Source of the DNA: Patiria pectinifera
Taxonomy: Eukaryota > Echinodermata > Asteroidea > Valvatida > Asterinidae
DNA: 64,000 nucleotides
Assembly (NCBI GenBank): GCA_029964075.1
Contig: CM057147.1
Span: 14,157,513 to 14,221,512 of the forward strand
Direction of reading: 5' to 3'
In this document: one piece after another, positions 21,949-35,593 of the stretch
How the letters are laid out: each line of letters starts with the position of its first letter
How positions within the stretch are numbered: the stretch's first letter is position 1
Position numbers and translations under genes: made by a program
Notes under the pieces: generated by a model
What the model saw: only the letters and a program-made list of their open reading frames with translations
Database searches by the model: none
What the model was told of the DNA's origin: nothing

Positions 21949-24900
21949 TGTAACTCAAAATGTCAACCAACTTATATTTTTTCACCTTTCAAAAGTTATT
22001 TGTCTATTGACCAAGGGGTAAAAAGCATCGGCAGGCTCTCCAAACTTTTTGTCAGAGGTCGATGGCAGTAAATGATGTCAACATCAGGGCATTCTCTCCC
22101 TTGCTCTGGCTTGGAGGTGGCCCAAGTCAATCCCTTTATTGCAGTGAATGGAGCTAGCTAGCTGATCTATAAATTCCTGACAAACGGCAAACCATCAGTT
22201 TTCATTGTACACTGGGGTCGGGCAGTGTTTCCCACTTCCCGGTATTCATTGTGTTGGTCCCTGACCCAAAAGGACTTCAGTGGTTCCCAATGCTCTGAGG
22301 TTTTCCCTTCTTCTTTGATTTTTATTTCATGGGTGCAAATTGCCTCCAAGTCACAGTCTCGGTAGACACAATGGTTCCTTCATCTAGCTCAAGCCTGAGC
22401 CAGATGAAACCTCCCCCCCCCCTTGGCTCCCTAGGGTACTGAAAAGCTGTGGCTTCATTACAAGAGGCAGGATCCAGTATGGCCTGCCCAACACTTAATT
22501 TTTGGCTCATTCTGTCAAGTGTACTGTGCTCTTAGTTTTTTTCCCTGGACCTGAGGGGGCCAGTTTTGTCAGTTCCCTGCCGTGATTGAATATGATTGAG
22601 TACCTCTCCCAAAAAAACTGGCAACTCCCGGAGAAAATTGATTAAAACAAATCTCCAACATGATTCTGAGATTATTTTTGAAACTCTTTTTTTCCCTGCA
22701 TGACTAAAACTGAAAGTTTCTCCCTGTATTTTTTTGATATCCTGTGGCTTGAATTTTGATTCTAGGTTTCCAACAATACAAACATGCATTCCTCCCCCCC
22801 CCCAAGAAAAAGTAAGTTATTGGTAGGTTTATACCCAGCCATTTCTGGCAGCACCTGTGGGAACCGCAGAGGAGAAAAGAGCAGTTTTGGATAATTGGAA
22901 ACAGTAAAAAAAAAAAAGTCATTTAAAGTGAATAGTGGAATGACTGTACGGCCCTTCCATTCATCTGTTAGCCTGGGTAACTGTTTGCGAAGGGCTTTTG
23001 TTGGGCGTTGAATGAAACTAGTCCGGGAGGCTTTGAATAGGAGGCCAGTATGTCGCTAACAAAGCTCGGAAATTGACTAGCTAATAGGAGGGAAAGTCGC
23101 TTTTTCCATATATTTTTTTCAGAATGAGGAAAAGAGTATCAAATAAAACAAAAATTCCAACCTCGGCTGGTTTTGAATGGCCGGCTCTCCGTTCTAGTTC
23201 ACTTCGTCGAAATTGACTCCGGCGGCGGCGAGAGTGGGGGGAAAATGGAGGAGAACAACCGGCGTTTGCAGGCAGGCAGCGATCCATGACGGCATCTGAA
23301 TAAGCCCAGGAAAGCGTGTGACGGTTTTATTCATGAGTGCGATTGCCTGTATTAACAAGCATCGGCCCCGGAATGAAAAATAGGGTGTATCGAAGACAAA
23401 CCGGCTTTATGCTCTCGCAATTTTTTTATTTTTTTTCATTCGGAAGAGAGAATTATAGAAACCGTTTATATTGTGTGGAACGGCCGGTCTGACTATACGC
23501 CACTGGTGTAGCACCTGTTATTAACAGTTGGGGATACATTTGTAAGCCCTCGGCTCTGTAATTTAGTATGAAATTGAAAAACCGGTGAACCGTGTCAGAG
23601 CCCTTCTGGTCCAAATTGACAGTATAAATTACAAAAGCAGGACAGATTTTGCAAAACAAAGCATTACACGTGCCACTGTGGCTTCTTGCGCGTTGTTTGG
23701 GTACCTTACAATATATTCTGTATTTTAATTTACATTTATTATATTTACTCTTCGGTAAAGATATTGACCATTTTTTCCACTTGAAGTCTAAGGTCTAGTC
23801 TGTTTCGCCGAATTTAATTCAAATGTGAACAGAATGTGAATACTGATCACTGTACAAGTTGACAAGTAGAGAGTAGGATTGTGCAGAAATTTTAAGACCA
23901 GTGATAAAAGTACATACCGGTAGTCGGTACATGCATGTATTTAAATTGATAGTCACACTTTTCATATGTGTACATGCTGATTGAAATTTGTGCAAGTACA
24001 TCTGGCTATGGTAGAACTCTACATGTATTTGCCGGATGATTAATTTTAATGTCTTGGCTTCTAGGTAATATTCAGTAACATTGGCGATTTCACAAACTCA
24101 AGTTTAAAAGCAAAAAACTTCTTTGGTATCATGCAACCATACATGTGTGTTTATTAAACAATATTGTGCGTTCTAGACAGTTTCTTTTTCTTCAAAGTAT
24201 TCTTTCAGAACTTTTCAGAAAAAAAAAAATTAGATTTGAACCTCAGTTTTGATTTTGGTTTATCTCTGATTTGAAACATTTTAATCTTGAGTGGACAGTT
24301 TTGTACCTGTATGGCTATTCAACAGAAAAGCCAGATCATTATGACACCACCGGTAGATGGTAAAGCCACACCATGTTTGGCGACCGAAATGGAGAAATTT
24401 CATACTCAGAGCAGAGTACCAGGTCAAGTATTGACAACACAAAATATGTGAAACGGAAAGTCACTTGGTCCATGGTCTGTACATGTACACATGTACGGTA
24501 GTTGCTGCAAAGCATTGCTTCATACATGCTCAAGTCAGACATCATGTACATGTTACAGTACAAATGTATGCATCACAAACATCACAATACTGATCTCTGT
24601 AAATTTTGCTGCCTTAACCCTTTAATCCCATACAACTTTCCAAACAGGAAATCAATCCCCTCTCCTCCAGGCCCCCCCCCCCTTCCTAAAGAAAAGAATG
24701 ATCATCTTGAATTTCCAGTGGCCTTCCTTTCTATTTGGAGAACCTCCACTGTCTGGAAACCAAGCCACCAAAAATCCAAAGCGTGGTGAAGAAAAAACTA
24801 GAAGTAGTAGTGAAACTTGAGTCTCACGGAGGTTATTTGATGCACTGTTGCAATTACAGGGCCTACCCATTTGTTGTGGTAGTGAAAGACCCACCAGACT

Positions 24901-26529
24901 TCAAGGTTGGCTTCCTAATGTCTTGATTCAAAATAAAGAATCAGTAAAATTAGGGATTATTGGTGGACATCTATAGTACCCCATAGTACCAGTACTTACC
25001 ATAGTAATGTATGTCTTGCAACATGTACATTGTAGCAGGGATTGAAGACATTGTATCACATTTGTATTACATTTGTAGTACATTTTCTTGAGTATGTTTA
25101 TTATTTTTTAACTCTCCTGCATCTGAATAGTCACAGAAAGTCAAAAGAATCAATCCTCTTCCCCTGCCACGGACTAGTCACCAACAGTCAGATCATATTT
25201 CAAGCAAGCACTGTGACTAGTCAAATTCAGTCAACCCACAAAAGCAGGCAAGTGGTAGGCACAGCTGCCTTATCAATCACCTACAGTCAGAGTATCAAGT
25301 TACATAAACAGTCACAGCCAGTCATTCCTGCTTTTTGTAGGCTGGGAGCTTTTAACTGTTAAAAACAGTCACTTGACTGATTTTGACTTAAAGGACAACT
25401 TTGCACAGAGTGTATGTTTGCATAGGAGGGTTTAAAAAAAAGTAATTTTATAAATAATTAACATACCACAAGTCCACAACTCTACTTTTAAGAAGAGCTT
25501 TGTTTATTTTCACAATTGGATTTCTGAGTAAAAGCATTCAGGCTTTGCATTTTTATAAATTCAATTTTTAAATCTGATTATTTTTTAATAACGAGTAACC
25601 ATGTTATGTTCAGAAGCTCCTCAGCACAGTGTCACAACATTTACAAAACTTAAAGGGAAGTAATTAATTAATAAAAAAAACTTTGTAAAATGCAGCCTTT
25701 TTCTCAAAAGAAATTGTCTAAACTACATGCATCCCCCTCATTTTTTTTTTTTAAAATAACCCCGTAGCAACCACCCACGTGTTTCCCTTTTTTCACCAAA
25801 GCTTCTACACAAAGCCATGGCTATAATATAATTTCCTATAAATGTCTCCTTAAAAAAATCCAACAGCTTAAGTTTTTCAAAAATTGCAGAGGACAAAGCC
25901 ACTGTCTTCCATGTGAAAGTGAGGGGTTTCAAAGTTGGCATTAAATCACTTTTGTGACCAAACAGGCCTGGCTTGAAATTTTTACCATGCCCCCTCCCCT
26001 CTCCCCATTTTATTATGGTAACCCTGATTTCACAGTTATACCCCATAATTATTACCATGCAGGGGCAGTAATAAACGGCCTTGGAATGGCCAGCAATAAA
26101 TTTTATTGCCCAAGTTTTTTTCTTTTCATTTTCACTTCTGTGCACCAATCACAAAGAGTTTTACAACTTTGTTTGGCCAGAGTGTAATCATCATTTTGTC
26201 ATGTGATGTGGAATGTTCCATTTGTTGCCAAGGGAGGAGGGAGGGGGAGGCTTGTTAAACTTCATAATGCTTGGATTAGTGGAATGCAGAAATAAATGTA
26301 AGATTTTATTTTTAATGTTTGAGCATAGGTTTTTCCCACTGATCTCTCAAAATATAAACTTGCGTTTTTACTGAAAGTGCTTTTTAACATTTGTAAAATT
26401 TTATATTCATGTAACAAAATATTTGTCATTCACCTGCTTGTTTGCATCATTGATGTGTTCATGTATTTAGTAACCAATTAAAAAAACAATAATGAAGTTA
26501 AAGGTACACATAAATAATTTATAATAAAT

Positions 26530-26860
26530 AAATAATTTGGGAGGTTAATCATCCGTATTCACAGCTGAGAAGCTGAATTGCGAAGGACGCGACTACAACA
26601 TGGTCAAGCCGCTGGCATGTAAAGCCGCCTTTGGCAGCCGGCCACATCAAGCCATATCATAACCACGGAGCACAGCCTGAGATCAAAAGTGTTCAGTTTT
26701 TTGGGGGGAGGGAGGAAAACCTGAGGGCCCGGAGAAAACCCTCGTGGCACAGGAGAGAACCAACGCACACCGCTACTCACATTATGGTTCGCGACCGGGA
26801 ATCGAACCAGGGCCACAGTGATGAGAGGCAAGCGCCTTAAATGCACTAGCCACACATGTA
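26530..26860 (-). repeat. tRNA-derived SINE
   Basis: On the minus strand, a tRNA-like head has an A-box-like TGGCTAGTGCATTTAAGGCG (from about 26852) and a perfect B box GGTTCGATTCC (complement of 26798-26808) at normal spacing. A body follows with GGTTTTCTCCGGGCCCTCAG and GGTTTTCCTCCC, a segment I recall as common to many aquatic-animal SINEs, then an AT-rich tail near 26520. Promoter boxes are good, but the head carries changes relative to a functional tRNA. Confidence 0.75.
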
Positions 26861-28043
26861 ATACTGTCCAGAAAAATATATTTTTTAAATCCCACGAATC
26901 AAAAGTCAAAAGAATTTAGGTAAATGAGTTTATAATAAACACTGTCATAATGTGGTTCACGCGTGAAATGCAATGCTTTTACTGCGTACCATTACAGTAC
27001 ACTGCGTTTCTTTTTTTTTCTAATGCTCAAGATACCGGTACCTCCATAGCAGCCGGCTTGTATCAACTCCGCCCATCAGACGACAATGACAAAATCCTAA
27101 ATCAAAATTTATGTTCCTCAGGCACCAGCAGCTCTAGATCTCGGGTAGTAAACCTTCCACTTGAGCAAATTACACCGTCAAATAGTGCACCAAACCATAA
27201 AAAAAAATAAAAAAACTGACAAAAAGAAAGAAGAAAAAAAAGAGTGAGAGACAAAATAGAGAGAACGTAATAAAATACCACAGTTGGTGCTTGGAGGGAG
27301 GGGAAAATATAATCTGCCAACTTTACCATCTCCGAAACTGACCTTTGATCATATTAGCGGCGGGCTGGTTTGCTTACCTACCGGGAGAGTTTGGAAAGGG
27401 GCGATAAAACCCCGTCAGCGACTACAAAGGCAAACGGTCGGCTGCCGCCCGGCCATGTGCAAAGACATCAAGTACAGCGCCAGTCATTTATTTTCCGCTC
27501 CGAAAGATTCATGGTCTTATTCATACAACTTTTTTTGTGTTTCTCTTTTCTTTTTATTCGGTTCTCTTTAGATACACGACCCAAAAGTGCAGGTCATTAT
27601 TAAGGCCACTTTTAGTTTTATTTTAGTGTTTTGGGTCTTTTTTTTCATGTCGGCTTTACAGACGGCAGACTTTTATCAAGGATGCGTTCATTATCTGTTG
27701 CCCTGAGACAGTCTAGACTGGCGCCGACTTTGCCAGAGGGCTGCGAATTCTTATTACTTTCACACCTCGTCGTGGTTTTTCACAAAAACCGAAATTGGCG
27801 AATTAATAATAAGGCAAACTGGTGTCCACTGTTTGGCTCATAGGTGATAAAAGAATTTAAAAATGGAAATATATACAATGTACCGGTACATCTATCACTT
27901 GACCTCAGGACAGACTCAAATATTAATGCTGAGTTGCAGGGGGAAAAAATTGACAATTTCCAGTGAACTCCGTTTCTTGATATGTCATACTTATACACGT
28001 TTCTGTTTGCATATCGTTAACCATTTTTTCTGATCTCATAACT

Positions 28044-28376
28044 TTAACGCTACCCTTCCCATATCCTCCAAAATCCTCTTGCAAAATGGAGGATTTTGCA
28101 GTCTTGGGCCAGACCTTGTGTTGTTTATGCTCAGGCTTGCATAAATGTAGGCCTAGATTGTACTTGAAATCCTCCGCACTACTCCAGGATGTCCCTGGCT
28201 CTGCCTGAGGATTTTGCAGGATTGAGGTAGTGGTCACCCCTCCAAGGACCACATTCAAGAAATAACGGATGATTTTTGGAGGATTGCGGCTGTATACAAT
28301 TTTACATGGAGGCATTTAGAGGATTTTACAGGATTGAGGTTGTCCTAATTAGCAAAAATACCTAGGAAGTTAACCC
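28044..28376 (+). mobile_element. Family D element, copy D1
   Basis: It runs from the first ATCCTCCAAAATCCTCTTGC to GCAAAAATACCTAGGAAGTT. The body consists of repeated GGAGGATTTTGCAGGATTGAGG-like words separated by a collinear middle (TTGTGTTGTTTATGCTCAG, CTCCAGGATGTC, GTGGTCACCCCTCC). It adjoins D2 head to tail; the junction is TTAACCCTAACCGCCC. Confidence 0.78.
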
Positions 28377-28780
28377 TAACCGCCCTGAATCCTCCAAAAT
28401 CCTTTTTGCAAATTGGAGGAACTTGCAGGATTGAGGTTACATGGCAAAAGTGCGTTGCTGATTTCGGAGTACGCACTGTGTCAAGGTCTTGGGCCTGACC
28501 TTGTGTTGTTTATGCTCAGCCGTGCATAAATTTAGTCCTTGATTATACTTGACATCCTCCGCACTGCTCCAGGATGTCACTGCCTCTGCCTCAGCCTATT
28601 GACAGTCATAGCCGGAGGATTTTGCAGGATTCAGGCAGTGGTCACCCCTCCATGGACCATATTCAAGAAATAGCGGAGGAATTTGCAGGATTGAGGTTAT
28701 ATGCTATTTTTCCATGAGGCCAATTGGAGGATTTTGCAGGATTGAGGCTACTTCCTAGCAAAAATGCCTAGGGAGTTAAT
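28372..28780 (+). mobile_element. Family D element, copy D2
   Basis: It starts CCCTAACCGCCCTGAATCCT and ends ATGCCTAGGGAGTTAATTA. The internal order is the same as in D1, D3, D6 and D7. Together with D1 it forms a two-unit tandem. Confidence 0.8.
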
Positions 28781-29571
28781 TATTAAACATCAAATTGGGA
28801 CCACATGGAAACAAATGTGCTATTTCAAGTATCATGTACACATTATGGCCAAGCATTGAACATCACCAACCATTTACAATGTACCATTTTTTCCAAACAA
28901 AAATAGGTGCAATCAATTAAAATTGCAATGTGAGTGCATCTAATTTTTGTATACATTGTACAACAATGTAGTTCAATGTTGCCAGCAGTTTTGTGTCATA
29001 TTCTACACTCGGCAGGGTACTTTTTTTTTACAGGGTATTGGAGGGTAAAAAAATAAAGTTCTCCAAAACGAATTTTGAATTGGGAAATAATTTTCTGATT
29101 GCATTCATAATTATTGGTGACGGGGTCAAATCCTGTCAATCCCTCCCCCCTCTCAAATAAAAAAACCCCAAAAATCCTGCAATGGAAGCAGCTGGGACTC
29201 GTCACCGTGACAATTAATTTCTCATCGCCGTGGCAACCTGTGTGCCCTGACGACAGGCAGAAAAAAAAAGATGCCCTGCAGCCCGGAGGTACAGGGTTCA
29301 TTGGACGATAGAATGTTCCACCCCATCGGGTCATGTCACTTCCTTGGAACTCCTCCTCGTCAAATCCTTTGTTCTCATGTGATTTGTTTAGGCCTAACAT
29401 CCACATCTTTTCCCTCTCGCGTTACCAAAATATTTGTTTTGTGTCATAATGTTGTGATCTGATAATGTGCAGTGCACATGTATGTTTTGCAAGTGTTCAT
29501 GTAAACAAAATTAATGCATACATAGATAATGAAATTTCAGTGTTTTTTTTTAATGTAGCTGGTACCTCCTT

Positions 29572-29985
29572 GAACCTTCCCCAATCCTCCAAAATCATCT
29601 TTACAAAATGGAAGATTTTGCAGGATTGAGGCTATTATGACACAAAAATATGTGGCTGATTTTGGAGGATGCACTGTGTCAAGGTCTTGGGCCGGACCTT
29701 GTGTTGTACATGTACGTTTATGCTCAGCCGTGCATAAATTTGGGCCATATTCGAATTCCTCCACACTGCTCCAGGATGTCACTTGCTCTGCCACAACCTA
29801 TTGACAGTGATTGCTGGAGGATTTTGCAGGATGGAGGCGGTGACCAGTCACCCCTCCAAGGACTACATATCCGAGAAATAATGGAGGATTTTGCAGGATT
29901 GAGGCTGCATGCATTTTTACATGGAGGCAGTTGGAGGATTTTGCAGGATTGAGGTTACATCCTAGCAAAAATGCCTAGGGAGCTA
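29572..29985 (+). mobile_element. Family D element, copy D3
   Basis: From CCTTCCCCAATCCTCCAAAA to GCAAAAATGCCTAGGGAGCT. It includes the family's middle block with GGCCGGACCTTGTGTTGTAC and three GGAGGATTTTGCAGGAT words in the last 170 bp. Confidence 0.8.
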
Positions 29986-30954
29986 GGTTTGATAAAAATG
30001 TAAAACTTAGCAGTGATTTGAGTTACCAGTGCATGTACTGGTACATAACTCACTGCCCCAACCAAAAAGTTAACAACATTTTGGAGAATTTTTTCCAAAT
30101 GTCATGAAGGTTTTTTAAGTACCGGTATATATGGACAAATGGGACACTGCACCTGATATATTTGTTGTACATATATTTGTAATGCATTTTGCCAGCACTT
30201 ACAATTGGAGATTTTTGTTGCCAAACATAATCATAATATTTGCTGCTAAAAATCATACAAATTATACATACTGGTACAATAACATTACATACATGTACCC
30301 TAGATACACATTATGTACAGTTTACATAAAAAATACATGTGCATAAATGCATGGCATTAATTTACAGTACTTGTAACAAAGACAACATGTGCAGGTCTTT
30401 GCATAACCCATAACAATCTTGGCATCTCCATACCTGGGGGAGGGGGGGGGCTCTTGTCAAAAAAGGTCCCTCCTAAAGATATCTGCCTGTACACGTACTT
30501 CCAGAGCACAAAGGCCTTGAAGTGTCATCACGCCAGCGCTTCCATAAATCCCTGAAAATAACAAATTATTTTTTCCTGTTTCAATTCTCCCAAAGTTCAA
30601 CTACATCCCTGCGCCTTGTCAAGTTCAATTTGTGAAGATATGAATCCTTTGCAGATCTGCCTGTTTTGGGGCGGGGAGAACACAGAGTTATTAGTAATAC
30701 AGCAAAAAAAAAATTTTGAAATAAGCTGATGAGATTGTTTCGCTAGGAAGATTTTAATAAAGGTATCATTTTTTGAACACTTGCCAAACCTGTACTTTAT
30801 TGTGGGGGAATACTCAAGTGTGTGTGTGTGTGACAATCAGACGAGGCTACAATATTTACAGGAATTTTTTTCTTCGCAATCTTCAAGGAGAAAACTACAT
30901 GTACCGGTTCAAGCAAATTTTTGTACCGGAAAACGCATACAAGGTTCCTTTCAT

Positions 30955-31115
30955 GGCCAATATACATGTACATGTACACATGTTTATTGTGTGTACATGT
31001 AATTGTACAAATCTACAATGTATTTAGTACCATGGAGAAATAAAAACACATGATAGTACATGTACATACACATACCATTACACTGTACATACATGTACCA
31101 TACCGGTACATGTAC
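30955..31115. repeat. Cluster of ACATGTAC and ACCGGTAC palindromes
   Basis: TACATGTACATGTACA and related words recur, ending with CATACCGGTACATGTACAGT. The same 8-mers are scattered throughout the window but are densest here and around 24475-24560 and 45120-45250. Confidence 0.7.
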
Positions 31116-31179
31116 AGTGGCTTAGCAGAAAAATGCTGATCACATTTTTAGTATGCTCACCAGGTAACACTTAAAGACC

Positions 31180-31443
31180 ATGGGCTCCGTGCGCCAACGA
31201 AAGAGGGCGCCCTTTTACCTAGCAATGACGTCCCATGGGCGGGACATTTCGCTGGTTGACGCGCACTGTTCCGTGTGTGTGACGCACGTACACCAGGGGA
31301 TTTGTACTATGTACACGCAGTGGCCGCGCTTCGCGGCAAATGAATTGCAGTCGGGCAAGATGGCGTCAGTCGGTCACCCCCAACTGTGCTCTTTGCCGGT
31401 GAGGGGGTACTTGTGAACAGAGCGGATAGGCAGTGTAGGCCTA
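31180..31443 (+). repeat. Family F repeat, copy F1
   Basis: This 265-bp GC-rich repeat includes GGGCGCCCTTTTACCTAGCA, GCAAGATGGCGTCAGTCGGT and GAGGGGGTACTTGTGAACAG. An inverted copy lies at 49653-49925. No reading frame or RNA promoter is recognised. It directly adjoins G2. Confidence 0.75.
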
Positions 31444-31800
31444 AAGATGACACATTGATAAAAAAATAAACTTAAGTCCAAATTTTCCACTGCTTTCCCT
31501 GGAGCATATTGCTCAAACTTAAAAAAAAAAATCTCAGTGTGAGAGTTTGGTTTTCTTTTGAAGTTTTACACTGGGGAGACTGCGAATTCCAGTGAACGCA
31601 GAGCACAGAGCAACGTCGCCTGGCATTTTGCAATGTCTCTATTTTGAGTCGCAAGCACAAGTTGCTGCCGAGTTTTATTTCATTATTATACACCAAACAT
31701 TAAACAAAAATTTAAGCACAAACGGGAGATTCATTTTGACGATAACCTGACTCATTTTCAATATTTTCGATATCATTCCTCGATATCGAAAATATGTACG
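31444..31800 (+). mobile_element. Family G element, truncated copy G2
   Basis: It is collinear with 21495-21860 of G1 (AAAGATGACAC, then CCAGTGAACGCAGAGCACAG and TTTTCGATATCATTCCTCGA). The left terminal part is missing where it meets F1, and the right end stops at the CGATATCGAAAAT word. Confidence 0.7.
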
Positions 31801-33428
31801 TGTACAGTTTATAGATTTACATGTACCGATACAATGCATAATCTACCATTACGTCTAATTCCTATCATACACTGCTGGGTACATAAAATTTGATTTGCTT
31901 TTTCTGCTTACCGACATGTAAAACCTACAAACTTACAAATAGCACACGCCCTTAAGTTATAGTAGCCCTAGTACATGTACATCTCAAACTGCATGGATGG
32001 TAAATAAATTAGGTAGGCCTGGCTATTCAGCTTTGTGCATTCCTGAACCATGTAGTCTGCAACTTTATACTTTTTGCAGATGACAGTCTACACAAGGTCA
32101 AAGGTTACAGAGTTGCCATGTTGCTTTGATGATTTTGTTGCTTATAAATGTAATCTAAACTCCAGCAATTTGTTTTGTCGTGTATCTATATTCTTCCCGG
32201 ACAATTTTTTTTTTTCAAGCTTTTTTTTTTTCTTTGTGCATTGCATTTATTAGTGAAATGCCATCTGCTGGCGAGTATTTTTATTGAGGTACTATAAAAT
32301 TGGAAACCAACCAATGAACATGGGTACCAGCTGAACTGTGACAAATTAGGGGTCACGGCTGGTCCCCACATCTTCAGTACACATATTGGTTTGCCATAGT
32401 GGTTGGGAACCATTGAAGGTCAAACTGAAAATATGTACAATTATGTCATACTGAAAGCTGATAAAACCAAGGTACATGCAATGCAAGCTTATGTACATCA
32501 CGATCAATACAAATCAAGGCAAATTCTCGGTGCATTTCAGTTTTTGTCAAGAATTTTGTTGTGGAAACTGTCAGAATTTTGTTTAAAAAATCTTGCCTCA
32601 AAGTTGCTACTGACGTTCCAATATATTTCCAATTAACTGGCTTGTACCATGTCCTTGCACAGTTCACGCTTTCGTGATTCGATTAAATCCGTCATACGCA
32701 ACAAAGGGCTAATTTGCACCGCCAAACCGGATCCTTTTTTTTTTTCTTCTTTTTTTTTTCCTTCTTATTTTTCATTTAACTCAAGCACCAGCAAGCAGCC
32801 CGCAGCTTTCACGAATAAAAAGTGCAGTGCCCACAAACACAACACACACAGCCACTTGACACAAACGACACGCAAGTCACGGAGCCTATTTTTTTTTTTT
32901 TCAGGGTGCGACACAAAGTAGCAGTTTTACACAAAAGAACTTGGAGTGTAAGGTAGCGCTTCACACTGGTTTACATTGAGTCATGACATCACATTTTTCT
33001 GTCGCTTTATTTTTTGGGGGGGTCCGTTTGTGCACACACACACACACACACAGTGGGCAGCCATAAACCAGATAAACTCTCATGTTCGAACAAGACGCCC
33101 TGAATGAAAAAACGCCAAGTGCATATTTGAGGTCAGATTTTAGCGTCAGATAAAAAAAAATTGGAGGGATACAACAGCGGCTGCTAGATGCAGAAGGCTA
33201 CAGACGAGGGTGTGTTGTTGATACCCAAAAGGGCTAGCAATAATCATTAATCGGTTATCTGTATTCCAAAGGTCGTGTCATTAGTCAGAGGTTTCTGCCT
33301 TTTCTTTTTTTCTTTTTTGACTTAGCTGCTGTGCTTATGCACACATGCATTGTGCTTCCATGTTCTGCTGCATTTGTATAGGGGCTAATTTGAACAGCGA
33401 ACAAAAAGAAGGCCACAAATAGACTTCT

Positions 33429-33850
33429 TTAACCCTAACTCCCTAGGCCTTTTTTTCTAGGATGCACATGTAGCCTCAATCCTGCAAAATCCTGCAATTG
33501 GCCTCATGGAAAAATAGCATAGCCTCAATCCTGCAAATTCCTCCATTATTTCTTGAATGGTCCGTGGAGGGGTGACCACTGCCTGAATCCTGCAAAATCC
33601 TGCAGCAGTGACTGTCAATATGTTGAGGCTTGGCCAGTGACATCCTGGAGCAGTACGGAGGATTTCAAGCATAATCCAGACCTATACTTATGTATGCATG
33701 GCTGAGCAAAAACAACACAAGGTCTGGCCCAAGACCTTGACAAAGTGCATCCTACAGAATCAGTAACGCTGTTTTGCCATATAACCTCAATCCTCCAAAT
33801 TCCTCCATTTTGGCAAAAATTATATTGAAGGATTCAGGGTGTAGGGTTAC
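33429..33850 (-). mobile_element. Family D element, reversed copy D4
   Basis: It starts TTAACCCTAACTCCCTAGGC and continues with GTAGCCTCAATCCTGCAAAA. Every family D landmark is present in reverse order. It ends GGATTCAGGGTGTAGGGTTA. It is the only full-length copy on this strand and lies upstream of TMEM132 exon 2. Confidence 0.8.
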
Positions 33851-35218
33851 ATGTTAAACAAGAAATAAGTACCGGTAGTAAGAAAACAAGTTGAAGTTGA
33901 CCTTCCTTCTAAATATTCCCAGAAATTATGATTAAACATTCAGTAGGCCCTATATATTTAATATTCATTATAAAATCAAGACTGCAGAGATTTTACTCAA
34001 CCAATGAGCTTAGTATTGGTTCCAAAATTCCATCCCTGTAAATGTAGAAGTGAATAAGTAGGCCCTAGTCAATTACTTTGATTACATTTTTGCAATGGAT
34101 TAGCAACTTTCGTCAAAGTTGTGCAAACAGAAATGAGTGGGCTCTTTTTTGGTAAGTCTCTTCAGGGTTTTTTTTCAATCAGAAAAATTGGATATGAAAT
34201 CCCCTTTAAAATCAACACACCCTTTCAAGAATTTTCACACCAAATAGACTCCATTTCAGCCAAGTCAACATACATTCTTGTCTGCCAAGGGCTAAGTGAC
34301 GACAAACAAAAACACTGGCACGCATTCCAATTTTTATGCCATCCAGCACAACCCAAAAAAAATTTCAAAGATGGTTTCTTTCGATAACAAAGCCGAAAAG
34401 AAAAGGAGAAAAAAAAAATGCCGATTGCTGATCTCCGAACAAAATAATAAAATTTACGATCCGCATCTTTTGGCTGTGGGTCCGGGCGCAATCAATCACG
34501 TCAAACCTTGGCCATGTGTTTGATATCACAACTGGACCTAATTGGCCCAGCCCCACTCCCCGAGTATTAAAAAAAAAAAAAAATGGCAAAGTTTACCTGG
34601 CTGTTTTCTGGGCAAATAACGGGCGATAAATTTCCCCGATTTCATGCCGCAGACTCGCCAACCATTCCTAGTCAGATTTGAGGATGTCAGCCCCGGTTAC
34701 AAAGTGCCTTCCCTCAAGAACCGGGGAGGGGAGAAAATAATAACACTACCGGAATCGCCAAGCAAAGGTAGCGAGCCATGCACTTTTCAAAAAAGTACAA
34801 TCAACCTGTCTTTTTTTATTATTTTATTTTAGCTTCTGTTTTTTCCCTCCCAAAGCGTTGATTACGTATTTGCACAAGTGTTTGCAGACCTGATGGCCTT
34901 CGTGTGTTTATTTTACGTTTGATATTTAAAAGAATGACAAATTGCTGTAAAAACTCATTTCTCGCATTTTGTAGTGTCTGTGACTGTGACGCAACAAGGG
35001 TTGTTTTTTTTGTTTTTTTAAGTAGAGGAGTACCAGGAGTTGGTTTTTTTAACTGAAGGCTAACAGTATTTCATTTTTCAGAAAGCAATTGGGGCAAAGA
35101 GAGAGTCAGTACATTGTGAATGTAATGTGTTTTTGTTTGTAAGCTTTTTGGGGGTTTGTGAAACATTTGAAGAGATTTTTACATATTTGAGGTTGTCAAA
35201 GATGATAAAGACAGCATT

Positions 35219-35570
35219 GCAGGGAATATACATACAACATGTGCAAACATCAAAAAACAAAACTACCAAATTATTATGAAAAACTTGCTGGACTGGGGGG
35301 TGTTAGTGAATGACAGTCTCAAGCATCCTGTAAAATCATGGCACCTGGTGTGCTGTCATTTTCAAGAAAAGTGGTATTTTTGTATCAATTTTCAGTGCTG
35401 GTTGGCCAACCAGCGTTACAATATTCAGTTAGTCCGCAATTGATTACACACTTATGAACGGGTACAAGCCAGCTACACTGGTTCCCTGACCTTTGCTTTT
35501 CTTTAAAATACTAACCCCCCAAATCCATCCATTTCTGAAAATTACAGCAAAAGCAAATTACTCCCTTTAA
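35219..35570 (+). mobile_element. Family B MITE, internally deleted copy B3
   Basis: It runs from CAGGGAATATACATACAACA to AGCAAATTACTCCCTTTAA. About 170 bp of the interior are missing compared with B0. The palindrome at 35397-35414 reads GCTGGTTGGCCAACCAGC, still perfectly self-complementary despite two differences from B0. Confidence 0.82.
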
Positions 35571-35593
35571 CTGTGATACAAGTGGTTGGAATA

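Noticed and set aside
25130-25390. Frequent CAGTCA words.
   Set aside because: Spacing is irregular, there are no clear ends and no second copy in the window, so I could not define a feature.
26530-26860. Functional tRNA gene instead of a SINE.
   Set aside because: The promoter boxes are present, but the stems do not pair as a tRNA and a SINE body with an AT-rich tail follows.
28044-28780. CRISPR-like appearance of the repeated GGATTTTGCAGGATTGAGG words.
   Set aside because: Spacing is irregular, the repeats are dispersed family D transposable elements found in both orientations, and the genome is eukaryotic.
27923-29406. Long minus-strand open frames of 130 and 136 codons.
   Set aside because: The first is a read-through of family D repeats; the second crosses low-complexity tracts and resembles no known protein.
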